Shown here in pieces: positions 8,531-18,098 of a DNA stretch of 20,443 nt. The stretch is from Elysia marginata (Eukaryota; Mollusca; Gastropoda; Plakobranchidae), in assembly GCA_019649035.1 (NCBI GenBank), contig BMAT01008843.1, forward strand, positions 6,676 to 27,118, written 5' to 3'. Position 1 is the stretch's first letter; each line of letters opens with the position of its first letter. A program made the translations under genes and the position numbers. The notes beneath the pieces are model-generated. The model had not been told where the DNA came from. It saw only the letters and a list, made by a program, of their open reading frames with translations, and did not search any database.

Positions 8531-11427
8531 CCGCACTAAAAACCGGTAATGCGAGGTTGAAAACACAAATAAACAAAACAACAACAAACTTTTAAATTCT
8601 ATCATCATGGTACTTCAAAATCAAAAAAGAAGAATTGAAGCTAAATTTTTATCAATAACTTTTATTTATTTTAATTTCACAGTTCTGGCTGAACTTTTGT
8701 AACTCAATGTTAAAACTTATTTATTTATATCAGTGATTTTTACCTCTCGTTTGCTTCTTTCTTTACATAATCATATAAAATTATATGTTCAAGACAGTGC
8801 TGAATGAAAATCATTTTGTTGTATACCGTGTCTGAGAACCCCTCCCCCCACCCCCGAAAAAATCAATAATCAACTCATCAGCCAACCAATACTTTTTTTC
8901 CATAAGTCTTGACATTGCAACATCCACCCACGCAATGACACCTGCCTGAGTGTGACTCTGATCTGTTTTCACTCGTACGGTAAATACCATACTGGCGTAT
9001 GATATCGATAGTAAGAAAACCTATGCCAAGTGCGATCGATATCGATATACAACGCTGTCTCGGAGAAGTCATCTTATCTTTGAAATGAATTATACTTGCA
9101 TATGTATTATTATATATTTCACAATCTTTTGGGCACATGAATGACAGGAGACTTTCTACCAAAACATTATTTGTTGATCTCCCCCCGCCGCCCCATTTCA
9201 TTATTGTAATGAACAGAAAAAAATTAATGCTTTTAAAAGTGATGAGGATATTTAATCTTCGTTGATCATTGAGTTGACCGATTTCAATATTTCAAAAAGA
9301 AGACGTTTGATGTGCCATTTAAAGAAAGAAGATTTAAAAGAACATAATGTCAAAGAACCAAAAGTGATTGTTGTTCTCATAACACATTAAACTCCTCTTC
9401 TCCCCCCCACCTTAAAAAATCGTTAGTCGATTCGAATTTTCCAGGAAAAACATCAAACTGTGCCTTAAAAAGGACAAAAAAACACTCTTTAAAACTAGAC
9501 CTATTTTTGTTACTTTGTTTTATGGTGCGTCTTACGTGAGTTTCTGCGACCGTAGAATTTTATATAAATACACGTCACACGGTTTATAGAATAAAATAAT
9601 GTTAGTAATTTAAACTGTAACAAACGTAAAGAAAAGAATGTCAATATTTTCAAGGGCAACTTTATTCTGTTCTCTGATTAGCATCCCTAAGAAAAGCAAC
9701 ATATATTCACATTGTAGAAGCTGCGATAAGCATGTTAAAAAGTTGATCTTAGACAACAGTGTAGTAAATTAATGCGATTTTTTCAAGGCCAGCTCTCATT
9801 CTTCTTTGTTCCTCATATTGATTAGCGTGGGTGTTTACATTAAATGGAAAAAAATGGAAACATAATCATTAAATCAAGGACAAGTTCATTGCGAAATGTG
9901 TTTCAAAATCATCAAAATGAGCCTAGTTACAGAGTTATGGAATTTCTGCCGGGGACAACCAAAGTGGTGTATCTCCCATAATTTTGGTTTAAACTGCATA
10001 TAGTGCACTTTAATTGTCAATGGCAGATTTAGAGAAAATGACACATTGTTTGAATAGTTGCTATAAGCTTTTTAAGGCAGTTGAAAATGATTCTTGTCTT
10101 TCTTGAATTTAACCTGAGTCATAAAGACCCATAGAGAGCCTAATTCTCAAACTCAACTGCCGCACACTAAGATTTTCCAGGAACATTTGAATCGTAGCCG
10201 TAGAGATCGCAATCAGCAAAACGTCATATAAAGTAGTTAGAAGATTCGGCGATTGATTTTTGTTTCTCTGAGGAATTTGTGGGCGTTTCTCCTAATGAGC
10301 TCCATTGTTGGAGTATGTTGCTAGTTTAATAGGCTAAATGCCTTAAAACAGCGATTGCGAAAAACAATGTAAGACAAAGCAGATAAAAGAAGAAGAATAC
10401 TAACTTTCATAACAATGACGTTTAAGGAGCCTCTCATCTTTTTTTTTAAAGTTAGGGTCAGTCTGTTCCAAAATAAGTTGTATTATGTAGACCGATTGAT
10501 TAAACTAAGTTTAATAGATTACGTTTTGTATGTTTTAAAACAGTGGGGAAAATTTTTTTTGGCTGTATAAGGGCCTCATACAACTGTTGTTCAATGGCTT
10601 AAGACACATAGCTCTGTATTTAAAAAATTATTAAATTCTATTCACATGTTCTGAATAACATAATTTTTTAAAAAAAATGAAAAAGTAAAGTCAACACCAG
10701 TATCAACAAAACACCTCAAAGGTACGAAAGCAAAAAGAAAAATAAGCTTACGGGCGAAGGGACAGGCATAAAGAGAGATTGATGGAGAAAAGGGACAGTG
10801 AAAGCGGAACAGAAACGGAGAAAATGGAAAGAATTAAAACATAGTGCACAACAGTAAAAGACGAAACAAATGAGGACGATGTATAAAACTGCATAAAGAA
10901 GTTGAGGGAGAAAGATTCAAATTTTTCGCAGAAGGAAAAACAGCTTTCTTGTGCCGTTCGTTAGTTTAAGGCTTAAAGGTAGTACCCAATATACATGAAT
11001 GAGAGAAAGTGAAAGAAGTTAAGATGTAGAATATTATCGATAGTTGTGGTACAATGAGAGCGTGTAATAAAATACCAGCTTTTTTTTCAAACCGCTGCGG
11101 GCATTTTTTTTTTTACATTTTTCGTGCTTTGTAAAAAGATAAAGCAATCAAGTTTTTGTAAAGTTTATCGTCTTCCTTTTTTGTATTCCTAGTGCAAAAT
11201 CAGCTCATTTGACTCCATCGTTTCGCACTTTCACAGGAAATTCAAAACACCAGACTGTCGCTTTCCGTTCTCACAAGCATGCCGGCAGTGGCGTAAGAGT
11301 TGGGGGAAAACATGTGACTACAGACTGATACGCGTTACAGACAGTTTTACTTGAAGAATAAAAAAAATCTTCTCATTATCCAGAAGCCATTGTTTCACGT
11401 TTGGAGACATGCTTTAGGATAGTAAAA
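8531..11427. other. Long unannotated AT-rich stretch
   Basis: Nearly 2.9 kb without a believable gene. C-rich runs occur near 8,840, 9,180 and 9,402; a self-complementary GATCGATATCGAT cluster lies near 9,033-9,047; and a purine-rich stretch (about 10,730-10,920) looks like a decayed GA microsatellite. The 107-codon minus-strand frame at 8,878-9,201 has no recognisable domain. The dinucleotide-poor, A/T-run-rich composition resembles intron or intergenic DNA. Confidence 0.5.
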
Positions 11428-11464
11428 AACAACAATAACAAAAACAACAACAACAACAACAAAA
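11428..11464. repeat. (AAC)n microsatellite
   Basis: Imperfect AAC trinucleotide units (about 11 or 12) in an A-rich context. Confidence 0.85.
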
Positions 11465-11779
11465 CCCAAACCTAAACAAGAAAAATAAAGGTTTGAATGA
11501 AAGAAAAAACAAACAATGATAAATATTAATGGTGATTTCATCACTATGCCTCGGCTCCACAGTGAATGAGTCGGGAGTCACAATTATTTTCACCTCCAAA
11601 GGCGTTTAAGCTTTAAACAAGACATTTTTCTAATCTTCCATGAGTGCAACATTTCATAAAAAGTATCAACATTTTCAGGAAAAAAATATGAACAGTTTTT
11701 TTGATTCTGTAGAGTCCGTGGTTGTGTTATTATTTGTGGACCAGAAAGCACTACGCTATTCCTAGAACAGGAAAATACG
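11465..11779. other. Unannotated stretch
   Basis: AT-rich sequence between the AAC microsatellite and the next SINE. Nothing recognisable. Confidence 0.45.
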
Positions 11780-12115
11780 CAATACACCAGGTTGGTTAGT
11801 TGGTTTTTTGAATTTTAACGTCTCTTTTCAACTCCAAGGTCATATCAGAGATTGCGCTTGGGACAATTGAAAGCGCGCTGCCATACTGTGATGTAAGGAG
11901 AGCTTGCATACACCACACCCAGTCTCATTATCCTGACACCGCGCCGATTAGACTTAGCACTTAATCCATACCGCCAGACACAAGGCAGATCAGCTGCCAA
12001 TAATAATTTAAAAGTCTTTGGTTTGACTTGACTCGGCCGGGGATAAAACGACGCACCTCCCGGTCTCTGAGCGAGTGTCTTACCGCTAGGCCATAGAGCC
12101 GGTCAATACATCAGG
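11780..12115 (-). mobile_element. Second copy of the 4,956 SINE family, 12-bp target-site duplication
   Basis: The flanks CAATACACCAGG (11,780-11,791) and CAATACATCAGG (12,104-12,115) differ by one base and bracket a 312-bp element. It is homologous over its full length to 4,956-5,254 in the same orientation, head to tail. The B box is decayed (ATAAAACG replaces ATCGAACC near 12,041-12,050), while the A-box region (TGGCCTAGCGGTAAGA) is intact. The shared module lies at 11,862-11,941. The tail is GGTTGGTTAGTTGG on the + strand, that is, AACC-like units at the 3' end. This copy looks somewhat older than copy 1, or mutated at its promoter. Confidence 0.93.
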
Positions 12116-12729
12116 AAGTGAAAGACAGACGGCATGGAGACTGGCTACCGGCTCCACATATAAGTACACTCGTTCCTTCCACCTATTTGTTTTGTTAATA
12201 AAGTTGTTGTTTTTTTTTAAGACCAGCCTTTTTTCATTGTATTCTAAAATTCAAAAGATGCCGTTAGTGAAAAGAAGAAAAAAATTAATAGAAATATAAA
12301 TGGCGTTTTCTCGAAAAGAGGATTTTCGACTTCCGACTGATTGGCCCTGGTTACGAGACATATTGTGCAAGCTTTCAAATTCAGTATTTTTCCCCCGGGA
12401 GACAAGATGCCATCAAATATTTAATACCCCATAAAGCTTTTGAGACACGTTTATCTATACCCTGAGGAATGTTTTTATTGCTGGCTTACACCTTCCCAAC
12501 ATGTAAAATGTCACAAAAAACGATGTTTCTTTAAACCAAAGCGATGCTGAAGGTTTCGGTAAACGGACGCCTATTGCGCAAGGTAGACTCTCATTGCGTG
12601 TGTTATAAAGACCTGTCTTTGACAAGGCATATGAAGGGCAAAGTTTTTTTCCACTGTGCTTTATATTCTTTCTGTGGATAAATTGCGGATAAGGAGCGTA
12701 GTGGTGACATGGTATAAGCTATGTTTCTC
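12116..12729. other. Unannotated stretch
   Basis: There is no gene. Bases 12,323-12,342 match 3,490-3,509 with one mismatch (TTTTCGACTTC.GACTGATT), possibly a shared repeat fragment. Confidence 0.4.
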
Positions 12730-12795
12730 TAAGTGGCAAGGCGGTGGGTGCCGAAGCATCTGTAAGTCGACCGTTCGAATCATTCTAAAGGCAGA
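12730..12795 (+). pseudogene. Decayed tRNA-like sequence (SINE head relic)
   Basis: TGGCAAGGCGGTGGG resembles an A box, and CCGTTCGAATCAT, about 40 bases on, resembles a B box with one or two changes. Spacing and order fit a tRNA-derived promoter, but no SINE body can be recognised downstream. This could be chance. Confidence 0.35.
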
Positions 12796-13064
12796 CATTT
12801 CGGGCATTTCCACTAAAAAGCCTGCTTCTCTCCACTGCTAATTTCATAGCTTTAAAGTCTTTCAATCACTATTCTCCTTGTGTTTCGGTGCTTAGATCAT
12901 TAGATAACTTCTTTTTCTTAGTTTATGCTGTGCGATACGATACTCTGATAAAAAAGCAATAAAATTTGCTTCTTACATCATGTATGTAGTTAGACATCCT
13001 TGAGTAATTTTACATTTTAAAAAGCTAGGCATGCTGTGAGTAAAATTGTTTGAACATCACTAAA
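12796..13064. other. Unannotated AT-rich stretch
   Basis: Nothing recognisable. Confidence 0.4.
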
Positions 13065-13143
13065 TCCTCCGCTCCAGAGAGTCGCGAGCTAGCACTTCTC
13101 AATTCCCAGTCCATATGGGACTAACCAACTTTACCGCGGGGCC
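13065..13143 (-). pseudogene. Decayed tRNA-like sequence (SINE head relic)
   Basis: On the minus strand, GCGGTAAAGTTGGTTAGTCC resembles an A box with D-arm. GCTAGCTCGCGACTCTCTGG follows about 40 bases later, where a decayed B box (CGCGGTTCGAATCCCTGG-like) would be expected. The ends GGCCCCG and CGGAGG are GC-rich and stand out from the AT-rich surroundings. No body or tail is recognised. Confidence 0.4.
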
Positions 13144-13222
13144 AAAAATTTTAAGCTCAGTCTAGTGCTATGGTGACTTTGTTAGTATTTAATTCGCTAT
13201 TCTGTTTTATTCTAGTGTAAAG

Positions 13223-13358
13223 GGAGGAGATATAACGAGAGGAGGGAGTCTTAGACTCACAGAAAGAGATGGGTAAAGAGGGACCGAGAAAGAAGGTGAG
13301 AGAGGGAAAGATAGAACGATAGTGAGAAAGAGAGAGAGACAGAGACAGACAGACAGAC

Positions 13359-13425
<67 letters not shown>

Positions 13426-13616
13426 GGGTGAGGATTTGAGCTAGACTTGAGGGTGAGATTGCTTAAATTTTTATCCTATAACTGTAAGTATCTTTGGGAT
13501 TTCTGATGTTCTAAGATCATACTTCTTCGATGATGTCCCTTTTATTGGGTATAAAGAGCCTGGCTGTGATGTTTATGACGTTTAGCTTTAGGGATATAGA
13601 CAGCACCTCTTTTTGC
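13223..13616 (-). mobile_element. GA/CT-tailed interspersed repeat, copy 2
   Basis: The GA/GACA tract at about 13,223-13,430 (pure AG at about 13,367-13,415; CAGA units at 13,340-13,362) joins a body at 13,431-13,616. That body aligns with 4,750-4,936, with perhaps two-thirds of bases matching by eye. The body-to-microsatellite junction is equivalent in both copies, so the microsatellite behaves as part of the repeat. A tRNA-like piece about 55 bp farther on (13,672-13,745) could be its head, making it a SINE with a CT tail, but copy 1 does not show that head. Confidence 0.6.
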
Positions 13617-13671
13617 ACAGTTTTATTTTGCTACCTAGACCGCTGAGATAGAAACAAGCAATACACATTTG

Positions 13672-13745
13672 GGCTGAGACCTGGGATTCGACCTTGCGAT
13701 CGGATCTAATATTTAAGTCAAAGTGTGAAAGCCAAAGGATCCATT
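13672..13745 (-). pseudogene. Decayed tRNA-like 3' half next to the GA-tailed repeat
   Basis: On the minus strand, AAGGTCGAATCCCAGG resembles a B box with T-arm, preceded by GATCCGATCG. The A-box half is not convincing. It could be the head of the adjacent repeat or an unrelated relic. Confidence 0.35.
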
Positions 13746-14866
13746 GTTGTCGATCACGGCATTTTCAGTGCCAGGATTACTAATTTTTGGTCAGCGAGTA
13801 CTTTTCTTTTTTTTTTGTTAAGCATCGTGCCGAAGTCCATTTTAACCTTAAATTGAGTTACTTTAATACGGTTGAGATGTAAGGGCAGATAATCATGACT
13901 GGAAACTTAGCAGCATTTACGGTAGATATTGATTTTGTTTCATTTATCCTGCTTTTCATTAAAAAATATTTAAAGTAATACAATGCCTAAGTCCAATAGT
14001 TGTTTTAAATTTTTTTCTGTAAATAGTCTTTTTGGATTTAGGTAGGATGCTGAACTAGCCCTTTCAATTGCTAACATTAACCCCCCCCCCCCTAACCTTC
14101 CACCTTCCAAAATGTATCAACCATGCAAGCTTTAAAAAAACGTGTATATGTGAACTCCCACACGTTTTATTTAACAGAAAAGACTTAAAACATGAAGCAA
14201 GCGAAGAAATAAACTCACAAACAAACCAATCCCCGACTCTGAAACACTCGGTATATTTGAGGGATGACAAAATGGAAGAAACACTATTTAAGTGGTCCCT
14301 AAAGGCGAACCACAAGTCACGCAATACCACGAAACCGCGAAGCTCATACTTACCAAAACATAAGAAAGGAGGTTTTTTTGGGAATTTAAATGACTAACTT
14401 ATAGCAATTTTAAAACTAAAAGTACACTTTTAAAAGAAGTATTTCTCAGGTCTTGACAAATTTTTGTTTTAATTAGAGAGAAGGCAAAGGGCGGAGATCG
14501 ATCAAAGTTATATCACAGGTGCGACATGTTCTAATTATCGATTACTCAAGAAAAACCAAGGAGTTAGCTTTATTTTCACCAAAACGATATCTAAAAGAAT
14601 GTGCACACATCACAATGTTCGCACGATTCTTAAGGGAACGACTCCTTGGTCCCTACATTAGCTCACACGTTTAAGTTTAAATATAGAAGAACACATGGTC
14701 GACTTAATAACTACTTCGATTTACCAAAATTGAGGTAAACGAAAATATTCTGAACAATTTAGTTTCAAACAAACTGATGATTATGACAGTTTCGGAAACA
14801 AAAAAAAAACGTTTCTTGGATTTCAAAAGATCATAATTTTAAGGTAACAATCGTGTGGCTAATCAC
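13746..14866. other. Unannotated AT-rich stretch with a poly(C) run
   Basis: There is no convincing gene. A C12 run lies at 14,081-14,092. Overlapping frames on both strands at 14,064-14,397 (88 and 109 codons) have no domain, and overlapping open frames of this kind are common by chance. Confidence 0.45.
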
Positions 14867-15047
14867 AGTTTTGTGGTTTCTTTTTTAAATTCTATTGAAT
14901 TATAACTAACGTTCCTATCTTTGCCTAGACGAAAGTTTCTGGCCTAAATGTACGTCACTGAGTTTTGTGGTTTTTAAATTCCATGGTATTAAAACTTAAG
15001 CTCCCATGTTTGCCTAGACGAAAGGTTCTGACCTAAATCTGCGTCAT
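14867..15047 (+). repeat. Tandem duplication, about 94-bp period
   Basis: Unit 1 (14,867-14,957) and unit 2 (14,961-15,047) share AGTTTTGTGGTTT, TTAAATTC, TTTGCCTAGACGAAAG, TTCTG.CCTAAAT and CGTCA, with small indels. The 3' end of each unit is the start of the three-copy repeat, so the duplication involved that repeat's 5' edge. Confidence 0.85.
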
Positions 15048-15204
15048 ACCTTGGGAAACGTAATCTCATCTGTCTTCCTTCTAAGCAGATTGCGCACCCC
15101 TTTTGATGGCACGATAGGAAAAATACTGCACAGCTGAAATAAAAAGCTTTTTTCAGACCATTTCTGATAGACACCAATGGGTGTATTTAGGTCGGAACCA
15201 TTTC
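15024..15204 (+). repeat. Three-copy interspersed repeat, copy 3 (unbroken)
   Basis: This is the best reference copy. It contains CTTGGGAAACGTAATCTC, GCAGATTGCGCACCCCTTT, GATAGGAAAAATACTGCAC, AGCTGAAATAAAAAGC and CCAATGGGTGTATTTAGGTC. It aligns with 7,222-7,407 over its whole length and with 8,385-8,530 most closely. No coding capacity or tRNA-like promoter was seen. Confidence 0.7.
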
Positions 15205-15458
15205 AATTTGAAGAAACACTCACTCTCGTTTTTTTTTTCTTAATTTTTTTTTAAAGTTTAAGATTTAGAGGATCAGTGGAGATCAAGGGATATTTTCAAC
15301 GGTCTGAAAATGCAAACATTAGGTTTTACGGCGCACCTTCATTTCCGTTGTGAAACCAACTTCCTTCAACGTATGCGCTTTCGCTTAGCTATTATTGATA
15401 TCTCTCCAGTCCCAGAAGTTATAAAACGGGAAGTACATAAGTCTTACTTACGCATGCG
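15205..15458. other. Unannotated stretch
   Basis: T-rich runs near 15,230-15,253; otherwise featureless. Confidence 0.4.
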
Positions 15459-15790
15459 CGCTTGCTTTTAAAGCATTTTCTCTGTTTAGGGGGAGGAAGA
15501 GGGCAGTCAACTTGGCAAAAGTGACCTTAATTTTGTTCTTCGGATTGCAAATACGTCAATCATGCCGCTAATTAGAAATATCAACATTCCAAAGTTCTAT
15601 TGCGTAGAGCATAATTATTAAGTCCTAGCTTCGAATGCAGCGTTGCTTTTAAAGCGCTTGTTTTGTTACGGGTACGGTCATCTGGACAAAAGCGACCCGT
15701 TATTCCACCTTCGGACTACTACATACGTCAGCCACGACACTAACCAAAGCTTTACACATTAACACTCCAAAGCTATGGATCTCATGGCCA
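15459..15790 (+). repeat. Diverged tandem duplication, about 180-bp period
   Basis: Unit 1 (15,459-15,608) and unit 2 (15,641-about 15,790) share TTGCTTTTAAAGC at the start. Later they share paired motifs: CTTCGGA, ATACGTCA, CATTAACACTCCAAAG or its variant, and AAAAGYGAC. The offset is 181 bp at the start and 178 bp near the end. A partial third occurrence of the unit's end (AAAGTTCTATTACGTAG) lies near 15,839-15,855. Confidence 0.75.
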
Positions 15791-16365
15791 GAGAACGAAA
15801 GAAAACCGTCCAGATTCGCATTTGGAATTTACCACTCGAAAGTTCTATTACGTAGGACTTTTGCGGAGATATAATACGATTTTAACTTTCACGTGCTCAT
15901 GCTTAACTTATAAAATTTTGATTCTCATCGGGTGATAGGTAATTGATGTAACAGGATCAGTAGGACCTGGCCCAGTTGGACGACTTAATAGCATGCCATC
16001 GTAATAATAATATGACCAGGTCTACATTAGGCCGTGGGTTGTGAGTACCCCCACCCCACCACACCCCATCTCCCTTTCCTCACACACATACCCCCTACTA
16101 ATACCTGTGATATAATCGTTTCAGGATGGACTGTGTCACGTGCATGCTGATGGGAATGTGCATGTTATGTACATCTGACATGAGTGAGTCAATAGTTGTT
16201 AACGCTTTTGATACCTTGTTGTTTCTTCTAATAATGTAGGCAGATATCATGACCTACCCCCAAAATATGTTTTAAATGAAAAAGGGGCGTATTTTCTTCA
16301 TCTAGAATCTTTTGATCACGATGAAAATTTTTATGAGGAGCTAGTTTTACATACATCAATGCTGC
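15791..16365. other. Unannotated stretch
   Basis: There is no gene. A C-rich, A/C-only patch at about 16,045-16,095 is low complexity. A weak inverted pair, GACCTGG at 15,965 and CCAGGTC at about 16,016, is too short to interpret. Confidence 0.4.
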
Positions 16366-16380
16366 ATCTCTGTCTGTCTG

Positions 16381-16441
<61 letters not shown>

Positions 16442-16604
16442 TTCTCTCTCTCATCCTTCCTCTCTCTCTCCCTTTCTCTCCGTTTCTGTTTCTGTCTGTC
16501 CTTCTGTCTGTTTGTATGTCTGTCTCTCTCTCATCCTCTCTCTTAGTAATTGTCTGTTTGTCTCTCTATCTCAGTTTCTCTCTCTCTCTTTTCTATCTGT
16601 CTCA
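16366..16604. repeat. Long CT/CTGT/CTTT compound microsatellite
   Basis: Almost uninterrupted pyrimidine tract with pure (CT)n at about 16,386-16,427, then CTTT, TCTG and TCTA variants. Its flanks do not resemble the body of the GA-tailed repeat in reverse complement. The 161-codon Ser/Leu-rich frame over it is a by-product of a CT repeat. Confidence 0.92.
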
Positions 16605-17805
16605 ATAAGTTTTATGCGTTCCTCATACCCCTTTCCTTCTTTAAAAAACTGTCTGCCACTAATAATCTTCCTAACATTTTTTTCCTCTTCAAATAGATTT
16701 CGATATTTTTTTCTCCTGAAATTAACACTATCCGTGACTCAAATCGTGAGAAGGAGGCTAAAGCCTAATACAACGGTTAAACAAAACCTTTTTAATACCC
16801 CTAAATCAAACAAAGCAGGTTATTTTCGAAAGCTAAAAAAATAACAGAACTTTTTGAGCTTTCGAAAGATTTTATTGATAATTCTAAAGACGTATCTTTA
16901 ACATCGTGACTTTGCATGAGATTTGGTGTTAAATTATAGTCACCTAAAAATAAATTAATAAGCCGTTTTGGAATGTTCTAATTTCGTTTAATCACACCCA
17001 TTTTTATGTATTGAATACATTAATTTTTCTTACTTGAGTTATATATTTAACATTCGCTTTTGCACTTGGGATAATTACATTTTTTATCACCGACTACCTT
17101 GCAATTGAAGATGTTGTGTAATCGGTTCTTTTTAGATTTAGATATTTGTGGTTGGAATTAGGGAGAATTTAATAAATTTAAAAATTTCGCTATAAATGTC
17201 GATTGAACACGAGCTAAAGATTACATTAAAAATCATGGACTTAATCTTTGAAAGTCGAATCTGGGAATTTCGGGGGTCAAAGTGCATTAAAAAATTGCTA
17301 ATAATTTTCTTTGTTTCTGACTATGTGTAGTACAATGAATTTAGATTTTTTTTTCAATTAGATAACTGTTAAACTTCGAGCATTTTATGGGTAACGAAGA
17401 GAAAATGCTCGAATTGTTAAAAAGGAACTTTTCAGTCATTCGATAGAACTGTTTGTAAGACTGGTCTCTTCATTCATGTTAGAACTGTTCAAGCGCCTCT
17501 TTTCGAGTAAAAGAAACTATAATTCTTGAAGTCATTTAAACTCACTGCGTTTCAGCGTCTTAAGCATGACATTTGAAACAATTTTTCTATTTACTTTATA
17601 TTCTGGTGTAATAAAAAAAGCCTCAACAAATTTACAAGCCTCTGTTATAGAAGAACCAAAAAAAACTCGTGGGGATCAAAAGGTTTCCTAATTCATTTTC
17701 TTTAAAGAAAAAAAATGCACTTTTTGGTTTTGGCATTTTTTATATATATTTCACTAAATTGAGCTGCTCATGTCGCTAACAGCTTTGTATATCGCCAAAC
17801 TCCTA
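16605..17805. other. Unannotated AT-rich stretch, probably intronic
   Basis: About 1.2 kb without a gene or repeat family. Small perfect stem-loops occur: TTCGAGCATTTT (17,375-17,386) with its complement at 17,402-17,413, loop 15; and AAAAAATGC (17,710-17,718) with GCATTTTTT (17,733-17,741). If the gene at 18,099 is as interpreted, this is its last intron. Confidence 0.45.
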
Positions 17806-18018
17806 CTTTTTTGGCCTAAGCCAGACTTTGACCAGAATTCAACTGATGCACCGTTTGAATCGGTGTAATACATGTTAGCATGCTTTAAAGAAATGAATAA
17901 AATCGGCCAACAACTTTTGGTACAAATTGCATAATAACAAGTAAAAAATGAGTACGGCCATAATGATTTTTAACTAATTTTCTCAATACTGGCAAAAATG
18001 ACTTAGGCCAAAAAGATA
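17804..18018. mobile_element. MITE-like element, TA flanks and 18-bp terminal inverted repeats
   Basis: The terminal inverted repeats at 17,806-17,823 (CTTTTTTGGCCTAAGCCA) and 17,999-18,016 match at 15 of 18 positions. Both are flanked immediately by TA (17,804-17,805 and 18,017-18,018). The 211-bp interior has no ORF. TA target duplication with short inverted repeats fits a non-autonomous Tc1/mariner-type element, but the superfamily is inferred from TA alone. It ends 80 bp before the exon at 18,099, so it would occupy the end of the last intron. Confidence 0.7.
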
Positions 18019-18061
18019 CAAGCTAGACGATATGATGATGCATTAAGAAATTCGAGTTTAT

Positions 18062-18098
18062 GTTTCTAAGTAACATCGTGTTCTGTCCTTGTCAACAG
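18062..18098 (+). promoter_or_regulatory. 3' splice site (acceptor) of the last intron
   Basis: TTCTGTCCTTGTCAACAG (18,081-18,098) is a pyrimidine-rich tract ending in CAG. Candidate branch sites CTAAG/TAAC lie at about 18,066-18,074. In the gene's frame, a stop (TAA, 18,071-18,073) sits just upstream, so the coding frame cannot extend left without splicing. The intron would be phase 1, because the exon opens with the second base of a codon. Confidence 0.75.

Noticed and set aside
8878-9201. 107-codon minus-strand frame
   Set aside because: No domain or signal recognised, composition as in the surrounding non-coding DNA, no splice or polyadenylation context.
10730-10930. Purine-rich tract as a third copy of the GA-tailed repeat
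   Set aside because: A short word (GGCATAAAGAG) is shared with about 4,519, but the body sequence found in the other two copies is absent from its flanks.
11283-11303. CAGTGGCGTA motif resembling the end of some animal DNA transposons
   Set aside because: No inverted partner (TACGCCACTG) anywhere in the window, so a terminal repeat cannot be shown.
14064-14397. Overlapping 88- and 109-codon frames on opposite strands
   Set aside because: No family signature, splice context or codon pattern; overlapping antisense frames of this size are expected by chance over a poly(C)-containing stretch.
15960-16045. tRNA-like element (CTGGCCCAGTTGG ... GTGGGTTGTGAGTACCCCC)
   Set aside because: The spacing between the boxes is too long and the B box is poor; only a 7-bp inverted pair supports any structure.
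16359-16844. 161-codon Ser/Leu-rich open frame
   Set aside because: It is the translation of a CT microsatellite; such frames stay open automatically and the non-repeat part has no protein-like features.
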